Shown here: positions 1 through 7,720 of the stretch, in pieces
How the letters are laid out: every line of letters begins with the position of its first letter
Numbering within the stretch: position 1 is the first letter of the stretch
NCBI GenBank assembly: GCA_035533815.1
Contig: DATLTB010000080.1
Span: 1 to 11,151 of the forward strand
DNA from: JANWKA01 sp035533815
Lineage (GTDB): Bacteria > Bacteroidota > Bacteroidia > Chitinophagales > Chitinophagaceae
Reading direction: 5' to 3'
DNA: 11,151 nt
Program-made: the position numbers and the translations under genes
Notes under the pieces: generated by a model
The model's database searches: none
The model's input: only the letters and a program-made list of their open reading frames with translations
Told to the model about the DNA's origin: nothing

Positions 1-1
1 T

Positions 2-1960
2 TATCTGGGGGATGTTCCGGAGCATAAGACCATACTGATGCCTCCGGTCGGCGAGGATACCATACCGGTTTACCTGGAACAATCCCCGGAGACCCTGTCC
101 AATGTCGTCATATCTACCACACGGTTGAATCAACAGTTAAATGATGTACCGATTCATGTGGACGTGATTGGCCCTGATGATATCGAGGAAAGCACCGCCA
201 TGTCCCCGGGTAATCTCCAGGAATTGCTGAGTGAACTTTCCGGCACCCAGGTGCAGCAGACCTCCCTGCTATCCGGTAATGTCACAATCCGCCTGCAGGG
301 ACTGGACGGACGCTATACCCAGTTGCTGAAGGATGGCTTTCCCATGTACGGGGGATTTTCCGGGGGCCTGAGCATCATGGAAATCCCGCCGGTGGATCTC
401 AAACAGGTGGAGGTGGTCAAGGGGGCCGCCTCTGCCCTGTACGGCGGAGATGCCATTGCAGGGATCATCAACCTGGTCTCCAAGACACCCGATAGTGTCC
501 GGGATGCGGAGCTGGTCTTCAACCAAACCTTAAAAGGTGGAACGGATTTCAGTGGCTGGTACAGCAGGAGAAACCGGAAAACGGGGATTTCCCTCTTAGG
601 CGAACTCAGTCACCAGCAACCTGAGGATGTGGACCATGATGGATTCACGGATCTTCCCCGCATCACAGAGTTCACCTTGTCCCCGACCTTTTACTGGTAC
701 CCGGACACCGGGACTACGCTGAGGTTGAATGTAAATGTTTCCCACGATGTCCGGACAGGGGGTGATCTGCAGGCTATTCTCCATGGCCCGGACAGCCTGC
801 ATAATTATGTGCAGGGCAATAATACGGACCGGTATTATTACCAGATGTCCCTGGTACATAAAACCGCCGCAGGCAATGTGATGACGATCAAGCATACCCT
901 CGGATATTTTTACCGGGCCATGACGGGTAGCGGGGAGCATTTCACAGGTACCCAGCTTTCCTCCTTCACCGAAGCCAGCTATGTGCTGCATGGTCAGAAA
1001 AACCAGGGGGTAGGTGGATTGGATTTCAGTACCGACCAATTCAGTCCCCAGGCTGGATCCGGAAACCAGGAACTGGGGTATGGGTTTGCAACCATCGGCC
1101 TGTTCCTGCAGGACGACTGGAAGTTGATCAGGCAGGCTACCCTGGAAACGGGGATCCGCATCGATCACCAAAACCAATATGGTTCATTTTTTCTGCCCAG
1201 GGCCGCCCTGCTCTGGAGATTCTCCCCGCAGTTCAGTGTCCGGCTGGGGACAGGGCTGGGCTATAAGGTGCCTACCATTTTCAATGCCCTGACCGAGGAG
1301 AACGGGTTTAACAAGGTATACCCCCTGTCTGCCTTGGTGGTTCCGGAACGTTCAGCCAGCGCCAATCTGGATGTCAACTATGGGGGGATCATCGGGCAAT
1401 CCCTGATTTTCAGCATAGATCAGAATTTTTATTATACCCGGCTTAATCATGCCCTGATCCCCATCGCAGACAGCCTGAACCAGGGAATCATTGACTTCAC
1501 CAATGCGCCTTCACCCATCGTCTCCACAGGCTTTGAAACCAATATCAAATGTGCACTGAATAACTTTTCCCTGAACATCGGTTATACCTTCACCGATGCC
1601 AGGGAATATTATATTCCGGGTCATCCCCAGCTTCCTCTCACACCGTTAGGCAGGTTAATCACCTCCCTGGTTTATGAAAAGGAAAAAAACTTCCAGATAG
1701 CCCTGGAAGCCTTTTATACCGGTCATCAGTACCTGGATGCGGGTACAAGAACTCCTGATTTCTGGACCTTTGATGTCATGGTGCAAAAGCATTTCGGGGA
1801 TCATTTTTCCATCCTGGTGAATGTGGAAAATTATACCGATACCCGGCAGAGCCGGTTCGGCCCCCTGTATACCGGACCGATGACCAGTCCGGTCTTTGCC
1901 GAGATCTATGCCCCCCTGTCAGGCCGGGTGGGTAATATTTCTTTCAAATACACCTGGTAG
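2..1960 (+). CDS. TonB-dependent outer-membrane receptor, 5' end missing
   Basis: The reading frame is open from base 2, so the gene starts before the window; the ATG at 38 is internal. In the 652 residues visible, the first ~30 resemble the end of a CarboxypepD_reg-like domain (VYLEQSPETL), which in Bacteroidota precedes the plug. A TonB-box/plug start follows (LSNVVISTTR), then a typical plug core with LQGLDGRY, LLKDGFPMYGG, VEVVKGAASALYGGDAIAGIINL. From about base 500 to the end the protein is rich in alternating aromatic and hydrophobic stretches typical of a 22-strand beta barrel, and it ends in YTW, the terminal aromatic expected of BAM-assembled barrels. Family knowledge: such proteins import siderophores, cobalamin or other large ligands using TonB energy. 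The plug looks most like the FepA/BtuB-type receptors rather than SusC, but the substrate cannot be read from the sequence. No SusD partner follows. Confidence 0.93.
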   Translation, partial: YLGDVPEHKTILMPPVGEDTIPVYLEQSPETLSNVVISTTRLNQQLNDVPIHVDVIGPDDIEESTAMSPGNLQELLSELSGTQVQQTSLLSGNVTIRLQGLDGRYTQLLKDGFPMYGGFSGGLSIMEIPPVDLKQVEVVKGAASALYGGDAIAGIINLVSKTPDSVRDAELVFNQTLKGGTDFSGWYSRRNRKTGISLLGELSHQQPEDVDHDGFTDLPRITEFTLSPTFYWYPDTGTTLRLNVNVSHDVRTGGDLQAILHGPDSLHNYVQGNNTDRYYYQMSLVHKTAAGNVMTIKHTLGYFYRAMTGSGEHFTGTQLSSFTEASYVLHGQKNQGVGGLDFSTDQFSPQAGSGNQELGYGFATIGLFLQDDWKLIRQATLETGIRIDHQNQYGSFFLPRAALLWRFSPQFSVRLGTGLGYKVPTIFNALTEENGFNKVYPLSALVVPERSASANLDVNYGGIIGQSLIFSIDQNFYYTRLNHALIPIADSLNQGIIDFTNAPSPIVSTGFETNIKCALNNFSLNIGYTFTDAREYYIPGHPQLPLTPLGRLITSLVYEKEKNFQIALEAFYTGHQYLDAGTRTPDFWTFDVMVQKHFGDHFSILVNVENYTDTRQSRFGPLYTGPMTSPVFAEIYAPLSGRVGNISFKYTW

Positions 1961-2039
1961 TTTCCCCCGTTCCAGGGGGGCCGGCTATTTGAAACCCCTT
2001 TAAAACCATATCTTTAATCCCCCGGTTAAACAGGGAAGG

Positions 2040-2759
2040 ATGGAAAGATTGCGGATCCATTATCTCCAGCATGCGCCCTTTGAAGGACTGGGTTGCATGG
2101 AAGACTGGGCTGCCGGCCATATCCTGACAGCCACCCACTGCTATGCAGGTGAACCCATGCCCGATTCCAGCCAACTGGACCTGCTGATCATCATGGGAGG
2201 TCCCATGGGGGCCTATGAAGAGACTAAATATCCCTGGCTGAAAGCGGAAAAAGCCTGTATCCGTGAAGCGGTCCGGGAAGGGAAAAAAGTGCTGGGCATC
2301 TGCCTGGGCGCCCAGCTGATTGCCAGCGCCCTGGGAGCAAGGGTTTATCCCCACAGGTACAAGGAGATCGGTTGGTACCCTGTTTTCCCCACCGCCCTGG
2401 ATCATAGCCGGGAATGCCTGCATCATATCCTGCTGGATAATCCCATGGTGTTCCACTGGCATGGCGACACTTTCGACCTTCCGCCGGATGCCGTCAATCA
2501 TGCCTATTCCGAAGCCTGCCATCAGCAATTGTTCACGATCGGCCACCAGGTGATGGGCATCCAGTTCCATTTTGAGGTGCGGGAAACCGATATCCGGTCC
2601 ATGATCGAACAGGGACAGGAAGAATTAGGTGTGGGGCAATATGTTCAATCGGAGTTCATTATCCTGCAGGGACTGCGGCATGCCCGGCAAAGCACCCTGC
2701 ATATGCAGGAGTTGCTGACGGATTTCATCAGCAGCGGCCGGGTACCGGCCAGTCTGTAA
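2040..2759 (+). CDS. Type 1 (class I) glutamine amidotransferase-like protein
   Basis: This 239-residue protein is a stand-alone class I glutamine amidotransferase fold. The nucleophile elbow is GICLGAQ with Cys88, and the remaining triad residues are His177 and Glu179 in QFHFEV, so the catalytic set is complete. Other family marks are the N-terminal RIHYLQHAPFEGLG, the oxyanion-strand region IIMGGPMGAYEE (about residues 50-61) and VFHWHGDTF, a pattern of the GMP-synthase-like amidotransferase group that lacks a synthetase domain. Family knowledge: such proteins release ammonia from glutamine or hydrolyse gamma-glutamyl compounds; some act on gamma-glutamyl polyamines. The substrate here is unknown. 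A purine-rich stretch (AGGGAAGG) lies directly against the ATG, which supports this start. It lies 79 bases after the receptor gene and ends 15 bases from the convergent lysA. A link to the receptor is not evident. Confidence 0.9.
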   Translation: MERLRIHYLQHAPFEGLGCMEDWAAGHILTATHCYAGEPMPDSSQLDLLIIMGGPMGAYEETKYPWLKAEKACIREAVREGKKVLGICLGAQLIASALGARVYPHRYKEIGWYPVFPTALDHSRECLHHILLDNPMVFHWHGDTFDLPPDAVNHAYSEACHQQLFTIGHQVMGIQFHFEVRETDIRSMIEQGQEELGVGQYVQSEFIILQGLRHARQSTLHMQELLTDFISSGRVPASL

Positions 2760-2774
2760 AAATGAGGTTGATCC

Positions 2775-4001
2775 TTATCCGGCCAGGTCGACCTGATGCT
2801 TCAGGAGATCTTCCAGGGTATCCCTTTCCCGGATCAGGGTGGCCTTCCCATCCCGGACCAGTACCTCGGCCGGACGGAGGCGGGAGTTGAAATTGGATGA
2901 CATCTCAAAACCATAAGCCCCGGCATTGTAAAAAACCAGGAAATCCCCTTCCCTGACTTCATTGATCTTCCGGTCCCAGCCAAAGGTGTCGGTCTCGCAG
3001 ATATTCCCGACCACCGTATATATCCTTTCCGTCCCACCGGGGTTGGAGATATTGCGGATCAGGTGGAAAGCATCGTAAAACATGGGCCGGATCAGGTGGT
3101 TGAATCCGGAGTTCACCCCTACGAAGACCGTCGCCGTAGTCTGTTTGATCACATTGGCCTTCACGATAAAATAACCGGCCTGACTGACCAGGTATTTGCC
3201 CGGTTCAAACCAGAGTTCCAGCGGCCGGGGGTAACTCCGGGAAAAATTATTGAAGGTCTCGGACAGTTTGCTGCCCAGTTCATGGATATCCGTTTCGGGA
3301 TCACCGGGCTGATAGGCGATCTTGAAGCCGCTGCCCAGGTCCAGGAAATCCAGCTCAGGAAAATGTTCCGCCAGTCCGAACATGATCTCCACGCCTTTCA
3401 GGAACACTTCGATGTCCTTGATCTCAGATCCGGTATGCATATGCAGCCCATTTACCTTCAGCCTGGTGGAGCTGACCACCCGCTCAATATGGCGGAGCTG
3501 GTGAATGGATATCCCGAACTTGCTGTCCACGTGTCCGGTGGAGATCTTATAATTTCCCCCGGCCATGATATGGGGATTCAGCCGGATGCTGATGGGACAG
3601 CTATCGGCGAACAGGTTGCCAAACTGTTCCAGAATCGATATATTATCAATATTGATCCGTACCCCGAGATCCTTGGCGGCAATGATCTCCTCCAGCGCCA
3701 CGCAGTTGGGGGTGAACAGAATCTGCCGGGGGTCAAATCCGGCTTTGAGGCCCAACTGTACTTCCTGGATGGAAACAGTGTCCAGGCCACAACCCAGTTC
3801 ATGCATGTAGCGGAGGATATTGATATTGGTCAGTGCCTTGCAGGCATAGAAAAACCGCACCCGGGCGGCGCTGAATGCCTTATGCAGTTTGTCATACTGC
3901 CGGCGTATCTTTTCACTGTGATAAACATATACAGGTGAGCCAAACTGACGGGCCACACCGACTAGAAATTCACTATGGAGCAGATCATGTTCCCTGGACA
4001 T
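2775..4001 (-). CDS. lysA: Diaminopimelate decarboxylase
   Basis: The 408-residue product is a fold-III PLP decarboxylase, converting meso-diaminopimelate to lysine and CO2 in the cytoplasm. The PLP lysine is Lys55 in FYACKALTNI. The phosphate-binding glycine loop is DLGSGF (residues 221-226), the barrel His motif is GLHMHTGSEI (185-194), EPGK is at 266-269, and the cross-subunit active-site segment is CETDTF (Cys335) followed by GAYGFEMSSNFN. HMHTGSE, VSIQEVQLGL and CETDTF match the LysA subtype common in Flavobacteriia and relatives, which supports a Bacteroidota host. An open frame continues upstream to 4226, but those 75 residues are low-complexity, cross the stop of the hslR gene and do not fit the family. 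The ATG at 4001 gives the expected N terminus, with FGSPVYVYHSEKI at about 20-32. It lies 67 bases after hslR and is probably the last gene of the minus-strand run. Confidence 0.95.
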   Translation of the reverse strand: MSREHDLLHSEFLVGVARQFGSPVYVYHSEKIRRQYDKLHKAFSAARVRFFYACKALTNINILRYMHELGCGLDTVSIQEVQLGLKAGFDPRQILFTPNCVALEEIIAAKDLGVRINIDNISILEQFGNLFADSCPISIRLNPHIMAGGNYKISTGHVDSKFGISIHQLRHIERVVSSTRLKVNGLHMHTGSEIKDIEVFLKGVEIMFGLAEHFPELDFLDLGSGFKIAYQPGDPETDIHELGSKLSETFNNFSRSYPRPLELWFEPGKYLVSQAGYFIVKANVIKQTTATVFVGVNSGFNHLIRPMFYDAFHLIRNISNPGGTERIYTVVGNICETDTFGWDRKINEVREGDFLVFYNAGAYGFEMSSNFNSRLRPAEVLVRDGKATLIRERDTLEDLLKHQVDLAG

Positions 4002-4068
4002 CAGAAAAAATTGGAATTGCGAAGGTAAGGATTGATCAGGACAGTTCTGAATACCCGGAAGTTCCGGT

Positions 4069-4458
4069 TCAATCACCGGTGAACCCCCGCAGGTCCCGGC
4101 GTTGCTTTTTGGTGGGACGTCCCTGGCGGACCTGATTACCCCCCTGGTGAAAGGCTGAAGCCTGCATCTCTCCTTCCCCGACTCCTGGAGGAGCAAGGTC
4201 TTCATAACACAGGATGGCATCCGCATGAGGGAGTCGTTTTTCCGGCAATCCCATCACCCGGACCTTCCATTTGCGGTTTTCAGTCCTGACCTCCACGATA
4301 TCTCCCGGCTTGAGGGACCGGGAAGCCCTGGCTGCCTGACCATTGCAGGTTGCTTTCCCCCGGGCGCAGGCATCCGTTGCCGGGGTCCGGGTCTTGAAAA
4401 TCCGGACAAACCAAAGCCATTTGTCCAGGCGGTGTTTGTCTTCAGCGGTTACGGCCAT
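4069..4458 (-). CDS. hslR: S4-domain RNA-binding protein, Hsp15-like
   Basis: This 129-residue protein has an N-terminal S4 domain (about residues 9-60): RLDKWLWFVRIFKTRT, then ACARGKATCNG and SRSLKPGDIVEVR. A basic tail follows with GRPTKKQRRDLRGF (113-126). The same layout and the (G)RPxKKxRRDL tail occur in E. coli Hsp15 (HslR, 133 aa). Family knowledge: Hsp15 binds free 50S subunits that still carry a blocked nascent chain and helps recycle them after heat stress. That this protein does the same is inference from sequence. Its ATG lies 3 bases after the dipeptidase stop, and a purine-rich GGGGTAAGG run just upstream, including that stop, can act as a ribosome-binding site, so the two are probably translationally coupled. 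Other S4 proteins of this size exist, so the symbol is less certain than the domain. Confidence 0.85.
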   Translation of the reverse strand: MAVTAEDKHRLDKWLWFVRIFKTRTPATDACARGKATCNGQAARASRSLKPGDIVEVRTENRKWKVRVMGLPEKRLPHADAILCYEDLAPPGVGEGEMQASAFHQGGNQVRQGRPTKKQRRDLRGFTGD

Positions 4459-4461
4459 TCC

Positions 4462-5847
4462 TTACCCCTTGCTCAGTTCGGCAAAATATTGATGGAAATA
4501 AGGAATTGTCTCAATTCCTTTGAAGTAGTTGGCGACTGCGAATTTTTCATTCGGAGAATGCAGGTTATCGCTGTCCAGGCCAAATCCCATCAATACGGTT
4601 TTTATTCCAAGCACCTGCTCAAAAAGCGCTACAATGGGTATGCTCCCACCCCCCCTGGTCGGGATTGGGGGTTTTCCGAAAGCGGTTTCAATGGCTTTTT
4701 CAGCAGCCCGGTATCCGATAGAATCCATGGGAGTCACCACCGGCTCCCCCCCATGTAGTTCCCTAACCCGGATACTTACTGAAGGAGGCGTGATTTTTTT
4801 CAGGTGTTCCGTAAAGAGCGCGGCGATCTTTTTGCTGTTTTGCCCCGGTACCAGCCGCATGGATATTTTGGCAGTCGCTTTTGATGGGAGGACGGTTTTG
4901 GATCCTTCCCCCGTATAGCCTCCCCAGATCCCGTTTATTTCCAGGGTGGGCCGGATCCCGGTCCTTTCGAGGGTCGTATATCCCTGTTCCCCCCAGAGTT
5001 CCTTTACTCCGAGATCCTTTTTGTAGGTTTCGAGGTCAAAAGGGGCTTCATTCAACTTTTTCCTGGAGGCAGGATCGAGTTCCGCCACCTCTTCATAGAA
5101 ACCCGGAATGGTAATTCGGTTATTACTGTCATGCAGGGTGGAGATCAGGTGGCAAAGCATGGTAGCCGGATTGGCCACAGCTCCCCCGAACACTCCGCTA
5201 TGGAGGTCCCTTGAAGGCCCCGTGACTTCCACTTCCATATAAGCCAGGCCGCGCAGGCCCATTTCCAGGGATGGGGACTCCAGACTGATCATGCTGGTAT
5301 CACTGATCAGTACAATATCTGATTTCAGGCGCCCTTTATTTTCCTTCAGGAATTTTTCCAGGTGTTCGGAACCCACTTCTTCTTCCCCCTCAATCATGAA
5401 CCGGACATTGCAGGGTAGGGTACCGGTCTGGGCCATGGTCTCGAAAGCCTTGATATGCATGTATATCTGTCCCTTGTCATCGCTGGCTCCCCGGGCATAA
5501 ATGTTGCCATCCCGGATCACCGGCTCAAAGGGACCCGTATGCCATAATTCCAGGGGATCGGGAGGCTGGACATCATAATGTCCATACACCAGGACCGTGG
5601 GCCGGTCCGCCCCGACGGATTTTTCTGCATACACGACGGGATGGCCCCCTGTAGGGCAGACTTCCACCAGATCTGCACCAGCCTGGAGCAGTCTTTGCCG
5701 GACTGCTTCGGCGCAGGCCCGGATATCTCCTGCATGACCGGAATCCGCACTGACTGAGGGAATGCGCAGCAGGTCAAACAGTTCAGCCAGGAACCTGTCT
5801 TTATGCTTTTGCTGATAATCGGTCCAAACCTGCATATTGATGGTCAA
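4462..5847 (-). CDS. M20-family metallodipeptidase
   Basis: The 461-residue protein is a two-zinc peptidase of clan MH, family M20 (carnosinase/CPG2-like dipeptidases), with no signal peptide and so probably cytoplasmic. The expected metal and catalytic residues are present: His90 and the assisting Asp92 in YGHYDVQPP, bridging Asp123 in ASDDKG, the Glu156/Glu157 pair in GEEEVGS, Asp183 in ISDT, and His430 in LHSPNE. The dimerisation (lid) domain lies between, with DLHSGVFGG (His216) as the cross-subunit contact and WGGYTGEGSKTVLP around 308-321. Family knowledge: such enzymes cleave dipeptides or deacylate small peptides; the exact substrate cannot be told. Length is normal for the group. Met5 (5835) is an alternative start; neither start has a clear Shine-Dalgarno sequence, which is usual in Bacteroidota. 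The gene sits 66 bases after the response regulator and 3 bases before hslR. Confidence 0.94.
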   Translation of the reverse strand: MTINMQVWTDYQQKHKDRFLAELFDLLRIPSVSADSGHAGDIRACAEAVRQRLLQAGADLVEVCPTGGHPVVYAEKSVGADRPTVLVYGHYDVQPPDPLELWHTGPFEPVIRDGNIYARGASDDKGQIYMHIKAFETMAQTGTLPCNVRFMIEGEEEVGSEHLEKFLKENKGRLKSDIVLISDTSMISLESPSLEMGLRGLAYMEVEVTGPSRDLHSGVFGGAVANPATMLCHLISTLHDSNNRITIPGFYEEVAELDPASRKKLNEAPFDLETYKKDLGVKELWGEQGYTTLERTGIRPTLEINGIWGGYTGEGSKTVLPSKATAKISMRLVPGQNSKKIAALFTEHLKKITPPSVSIRVRELHGGEPVVTPMDSIGYRAAEKAIETAFGKPPIPTRGGGSIPIVALFEQVLGIKTVLMGFGLDSDNLHSPNEKFAVANYFKGIETIPYFHQYFAELSKG

Positions 5848-5913
5848 TGATTACCGCACAAGTTTACGGTATTTAAAGGGTAAAAGATCAGGGGAAGTGT
5901 TATTTTGGATAAA

Positions 5914-6381
5914 TCAGGATAATAATTTCTGTCGCAGCAGGAATTCCATTTTTTCATTGGCATCCACCAGTTTGCCCGTCAGCTCCTCGTTGTCCTTTTT
6001 AAGCCGGTATATCTCATAGGCCTTGATGATATTGGACCTGAGTTCCTCCTCATTCCAGGGTTTGGAAAAGTATTTGTATACCTGCCCTTTGTTAATTCCG
6101 TCGATCACGGCATTGATATCAGCATATCCCGTGAGCAACATCCGGATCGGATCCGGGAAATCATTGATAATGGATTCAAAAAATTCGATGCCGGTCATAT
6201 CCGGCATACGCTGGTCCGAAATGATCACATGCACTTCATTTTCAGCCAATAATTTGATTGCCGATGCAGCGGACTCTGCGGTGAGTATATGGAATAGTCT
6301 CCTGAAGGAAGCTTTGAAAGAATTCAAGTTATTCACTTCATCGTCAACATACAATACTGTAACTTTGACACTATCCTCCAT
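5914..6381 (-). CDS. Single-domain response regulator (receiver plus C-terminal helix)
   Basis: The 155-residue protein is a CheY-like receiver with a short helical tail and no output domain. Acidic pocket residues are Asp13 and Asp14 in YVDDE, the phospho-acceptor is Asp56 in IISDQRMPDMTG, the switch Thr is Thr84 in LLTGYAD, and the conserved Lys is Lys107 in KPW. The IISDQRMP...LLTGYAD...KPW pattern is that of the RpfG-type receivers. Residues ~124-152 are rich in charged residues and read as a coiled coil, which could mediate dimerisation or partner binding. The receiver is about 60% identical by hand alignment (72 of 120 positions) to that of the hybrid beginning at 10602, so the two are sister domains flanking the ThiF/GNAT/kinase genes. 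It is divergent from the ThiF gene. Likely phosphorylated by a nearby kinase, but this is inference. Confidence 0.93.
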   Translation of the reverse strand: MEDSVKVTVLYVDDEVNNLNSFKASFRRLFHILTAESAASAIKLLAENEVHVIISDQRMPDMTGIEFFESIINDFPDPIRMLLTGYADINAVIDGINKGQVYKYFSKPWNEEELRSNIIKAYEIYRLKKDNEELTGKLVDANEKMEFLLRQKLLS

Positions 6382-6412
6382 TCTATAAAGGGTAAATTTT
6401 ACATATATAGAG

Positions 6413-6448
6413 CAAAAATATGATATTTATATATAAATATTTAACAAA
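6413..6448 (-). promoter_or_regulatory. Predicted Bacteroidota-type promoter for the response regulator
   Basis: Read on the minus strand, 6420-6413 is TATTTTTG, an exact match to the Bacteroidota -7 consensus TAnnTTTG. A TTTG at 6448-6445 could be the -33 element, but the spacer is 24 bases, slightly longer than the usual 17-23. The -7 box lies 31 bases before the ATG at 6381, a plausible leader length. The AT-richness of the area raises the chance of a random match. Confidence 0.5.
6423..6440. repeat. Perfect 18-bp palindrome in the promoter spacer
   Basis: Bases 6423-6440 read ATATTTATATATAAATAT, identical to their own reverse complement, with two 9-base arms and no loop. It falls inside the spacer between the predicted -33 and -7 elements of the response-regulator promoter, where a bound dimeric regulator would block polymerase. 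It consists only of A and T, so a chance origin in AT-rich DNA is possible. Confidence 0.45.
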
Positions 6449-6546
6449 ATTTTTAACTTACCCCATGAAAACAATTAATTTCCAGCCTGGTTCCCTGTTT
6501 GTTTTCGGGTTATTTTAATCAAATTAATATCAGATTTTGCGGATAT

Positions 6547-7668
6547 ATGACCCGTGAATTCCTTAAAGACAAGCTCAGCCGTACTGTTGTTGCTGACAAC
6601 AGGGAAAATCTATCCATACAACCTGCTTTTTACCGGATGCAATCCGCTCAGGATCGTTCAGGACTGGAAGAATTGTTACTTGCCAAGCCAGGCATTTTAA
6701 TCTATGACCAGATTCACCGCCAACTGCAGGAATGGGTTAAGAACAATTATCCCAATAAAACCCTTACCGCCTCCGAAAGTGAAACGGCCATCTCCAGCCA
6801 TCTGGGGGGAACACCGGAATCTGAATATGGGGTTTGGGTGTATTATCCCTGGTCAGAAAAGCTGGTTCACCTGGTCGATGAGCAGGAGTTTATCGACCTT
6901 CGGACCTGCCGGAACCAATACAAAATTACCCGGGAGGAACGAGATCTGCTCTCCACCAAAAAGATTGGTATTATTGGCCTTTCCGTGGGTCAGACCATTG
7001 CCATGACTTTAGCTATGGAGCGGATCTGCAGTGAATTAAGGCTTGCTGATTTTGATACCCTTGACCTGGGGAACCTGAACCGGCTGCGGGGAGGAGTGCA
7101 GGACCTGGGCTTGCTGAAGTCTGTGCTGGCGGCCAGGGCCATACTCGAAATAGATCCCTTTATCCGGATCCGCTGTTTTTCCGAAGGAGCCCATTTCGAC
7201 AATATGGAAGAATTCCTTACCGGGGATGGTAAGCTTGATTTGCTGGTGGAGGAAACAGACAGCATTGATATGAAGATATTCAGCCGGATCATGGCCAGGA
7301 AGCACCAGATTCCGGTGATCATGGATACCAATGACAGGGGCATGATCGACATCGAACGCTTCGACCTCATCCCTGATCTTCCCCTGCTGCACGGACTGAT
7401 CAAAAATGAGGATCCCCATAAGCTGAGTGACCTCAGCCGGGAGGAAATGATCGCCCATATGGCTGCCATTGTGGGATACGAGAATGTATCGGCCAGGATG
7501 AAAATCTCTGCCGCAGAGATTGGCAAAACCATCACCAGCTGGCCCCAGCTGGCTTCTTCGGTGATGCTTGGAGGAGGAATGGTGGCCGATACCTGCCGCA
7601 GGATATTGCTCGGACAGCTAACCGCTTCGGGCAGGTATTACGTTGATTTTGAAGAAATAATTCGATAG
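6547..7668 (+). CDS. ThiF-fold E1-like protein, Rv1355c-like, no nitroreductase domain
   Basis: From the ATG at 6547 the product has 373 residues; a TTG at 6499 in the same frame would add 16, but the added part has no family character. Residues 1-135 are an N-terminal region with VWVYYPWSEKLVHL (96-109). Residues ~137-285 form a Rossmann/ThiF domain: GIIGLSVG (141-148) as the nucleotide loop, ADFDTLDLGNLNRLR (167-181), Lys191 and TDSIDMK. These correspond to the GxGxxG, Asp, Asn, Arg and Lys used by MoeB/ThiF to bind ATP-Mg and adenylate a C-terminal carboxylate. The glycine loop is altered (GLSVG), and no CxxC zinc pair or obvious catalytic cysteine motif is seen. The N terminus and ThiF domain resemble, from memory, the Rv1355c family, whose full-length members carry a C-terminal nitroreductase domain that is absent here. 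The partner is unknown; no ubiquitin-like or ThiS-like gene is in the window. Confidence 0.85.
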   Translation: MTREFLKDKLSRTVVADNRENLSIQPAFYRMQSAQDRSGLEELLLAKPGILIYDQIHRQLQEWVKNNYPNKTLTASESETAISSHLGGTPESEYGVWVYYPWSEKLVHLVDEQEFIDLRTCRNQYKITREERDLLSTKKIGIIGLSVGQTIAMTLAMERICSELRLADFDTLDLGNLNRLRGGVQDLGLLKSVLAARAILEIDPFIRIRCFSEGAHFDNMEEFLTGDGKLDLLVEETDSIDMKIFSRIMARKHQIPVIMDTNDRGMIDIERFDLIPDLPLLHGLIKNEDPHKLSDLSREEMIAHMAAIVGYENVSARMKISAAEIGKTITSWPQLASSVMLGGGMVADTCRRILLGQLTASGRYYVDFEEIIR

Positions 7669-7720
7669 GATTTATTAATTTTCAGGCCTTAATGCGGGAG
7701 TTCTTCCTATCATTCAATGT

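Larger units (their letters stand above)
6382..6546. promoter_or_regulatory. AT-rich divergent intergenic region
   Basis: This 165-base gap separates the response regulator (leftward) from the ThiF gene (rightward) and is the only long divergent spacer in the window. Bases 6391-6460 are almost entirely A and T, in clear contrast to the roughly 50% GC genes on both sides. It holds a perfect TAnnTTTG box facing left and a perfect 18-bp palindrome, annotated separately, and an 11-bp imperfect-centre inverted repeat (GTAAA-T-TTTAC, 6392-6402). I found no equally good -7 box facing right, although a rightward promoter must lie here or overlap the start. Confidence 0.6.

Noticed and set aside
596..1177. 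193-codon open frame on the - strand inside the receptor gene
   Set aside because: It is fully antisense to conserved receptor sequence and shows no domain or composition of its own. The same holds for the frames at 1944-2570, 6990-7535, 8454-8906, 9581-10207 and 10017-10514.
1964..1980. GC-only hairpin CCCCC-GTTCCA-GGGGG just after the receptor stop, a possible terminator
   Set aside because: The stem is only 5 bp (6 with a T-G pair), and no T-run follows it, so it lacks the usual sign of an intrinsic terminator.
3063..3938. 291-codon open frame on the + strand opposite lysA
   Set aside because: It is the antisense shadow of a well-conserved gene; its translation has no recognisable domain, and long antisense frames are expected from the codon bias of lysA.
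4002..4226. Upstream extension of the lysA frame by 75 codons
   Set aside because: It overlaps the end of hslR in another frame, has no family similarity and would give an unusually long LysA; the ATG at 4001 yields the conserved N terminus.
5859..5866. TAAACTTG on the - strand ahead of the dipeptidase gene as a -7 box
   Set aside because: It has one mismatch to TAnnTTTG, no convincing -33 element at the right distance and only 11 bases before the start codon.
6465..6518. 17-codon ORF (MKTINFQPGSLFVFGLF) before the ThiF gene, a possible leader peptide
   Set aside because: It begins with ATG and ends 28 bases before the ThiF ATG, but there is no ribosome-binding site, no run of regulatory codons and no attenuator hairpin after it. 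An ORF this short is expected by chance.
6499..6546. TTG start adding 16 residues to the ThiF protein
   Set aside because: The extra residues carry no conserved motif and the ATG at 6547 is a standard start. It cannot be fully excluded without a family alignment.
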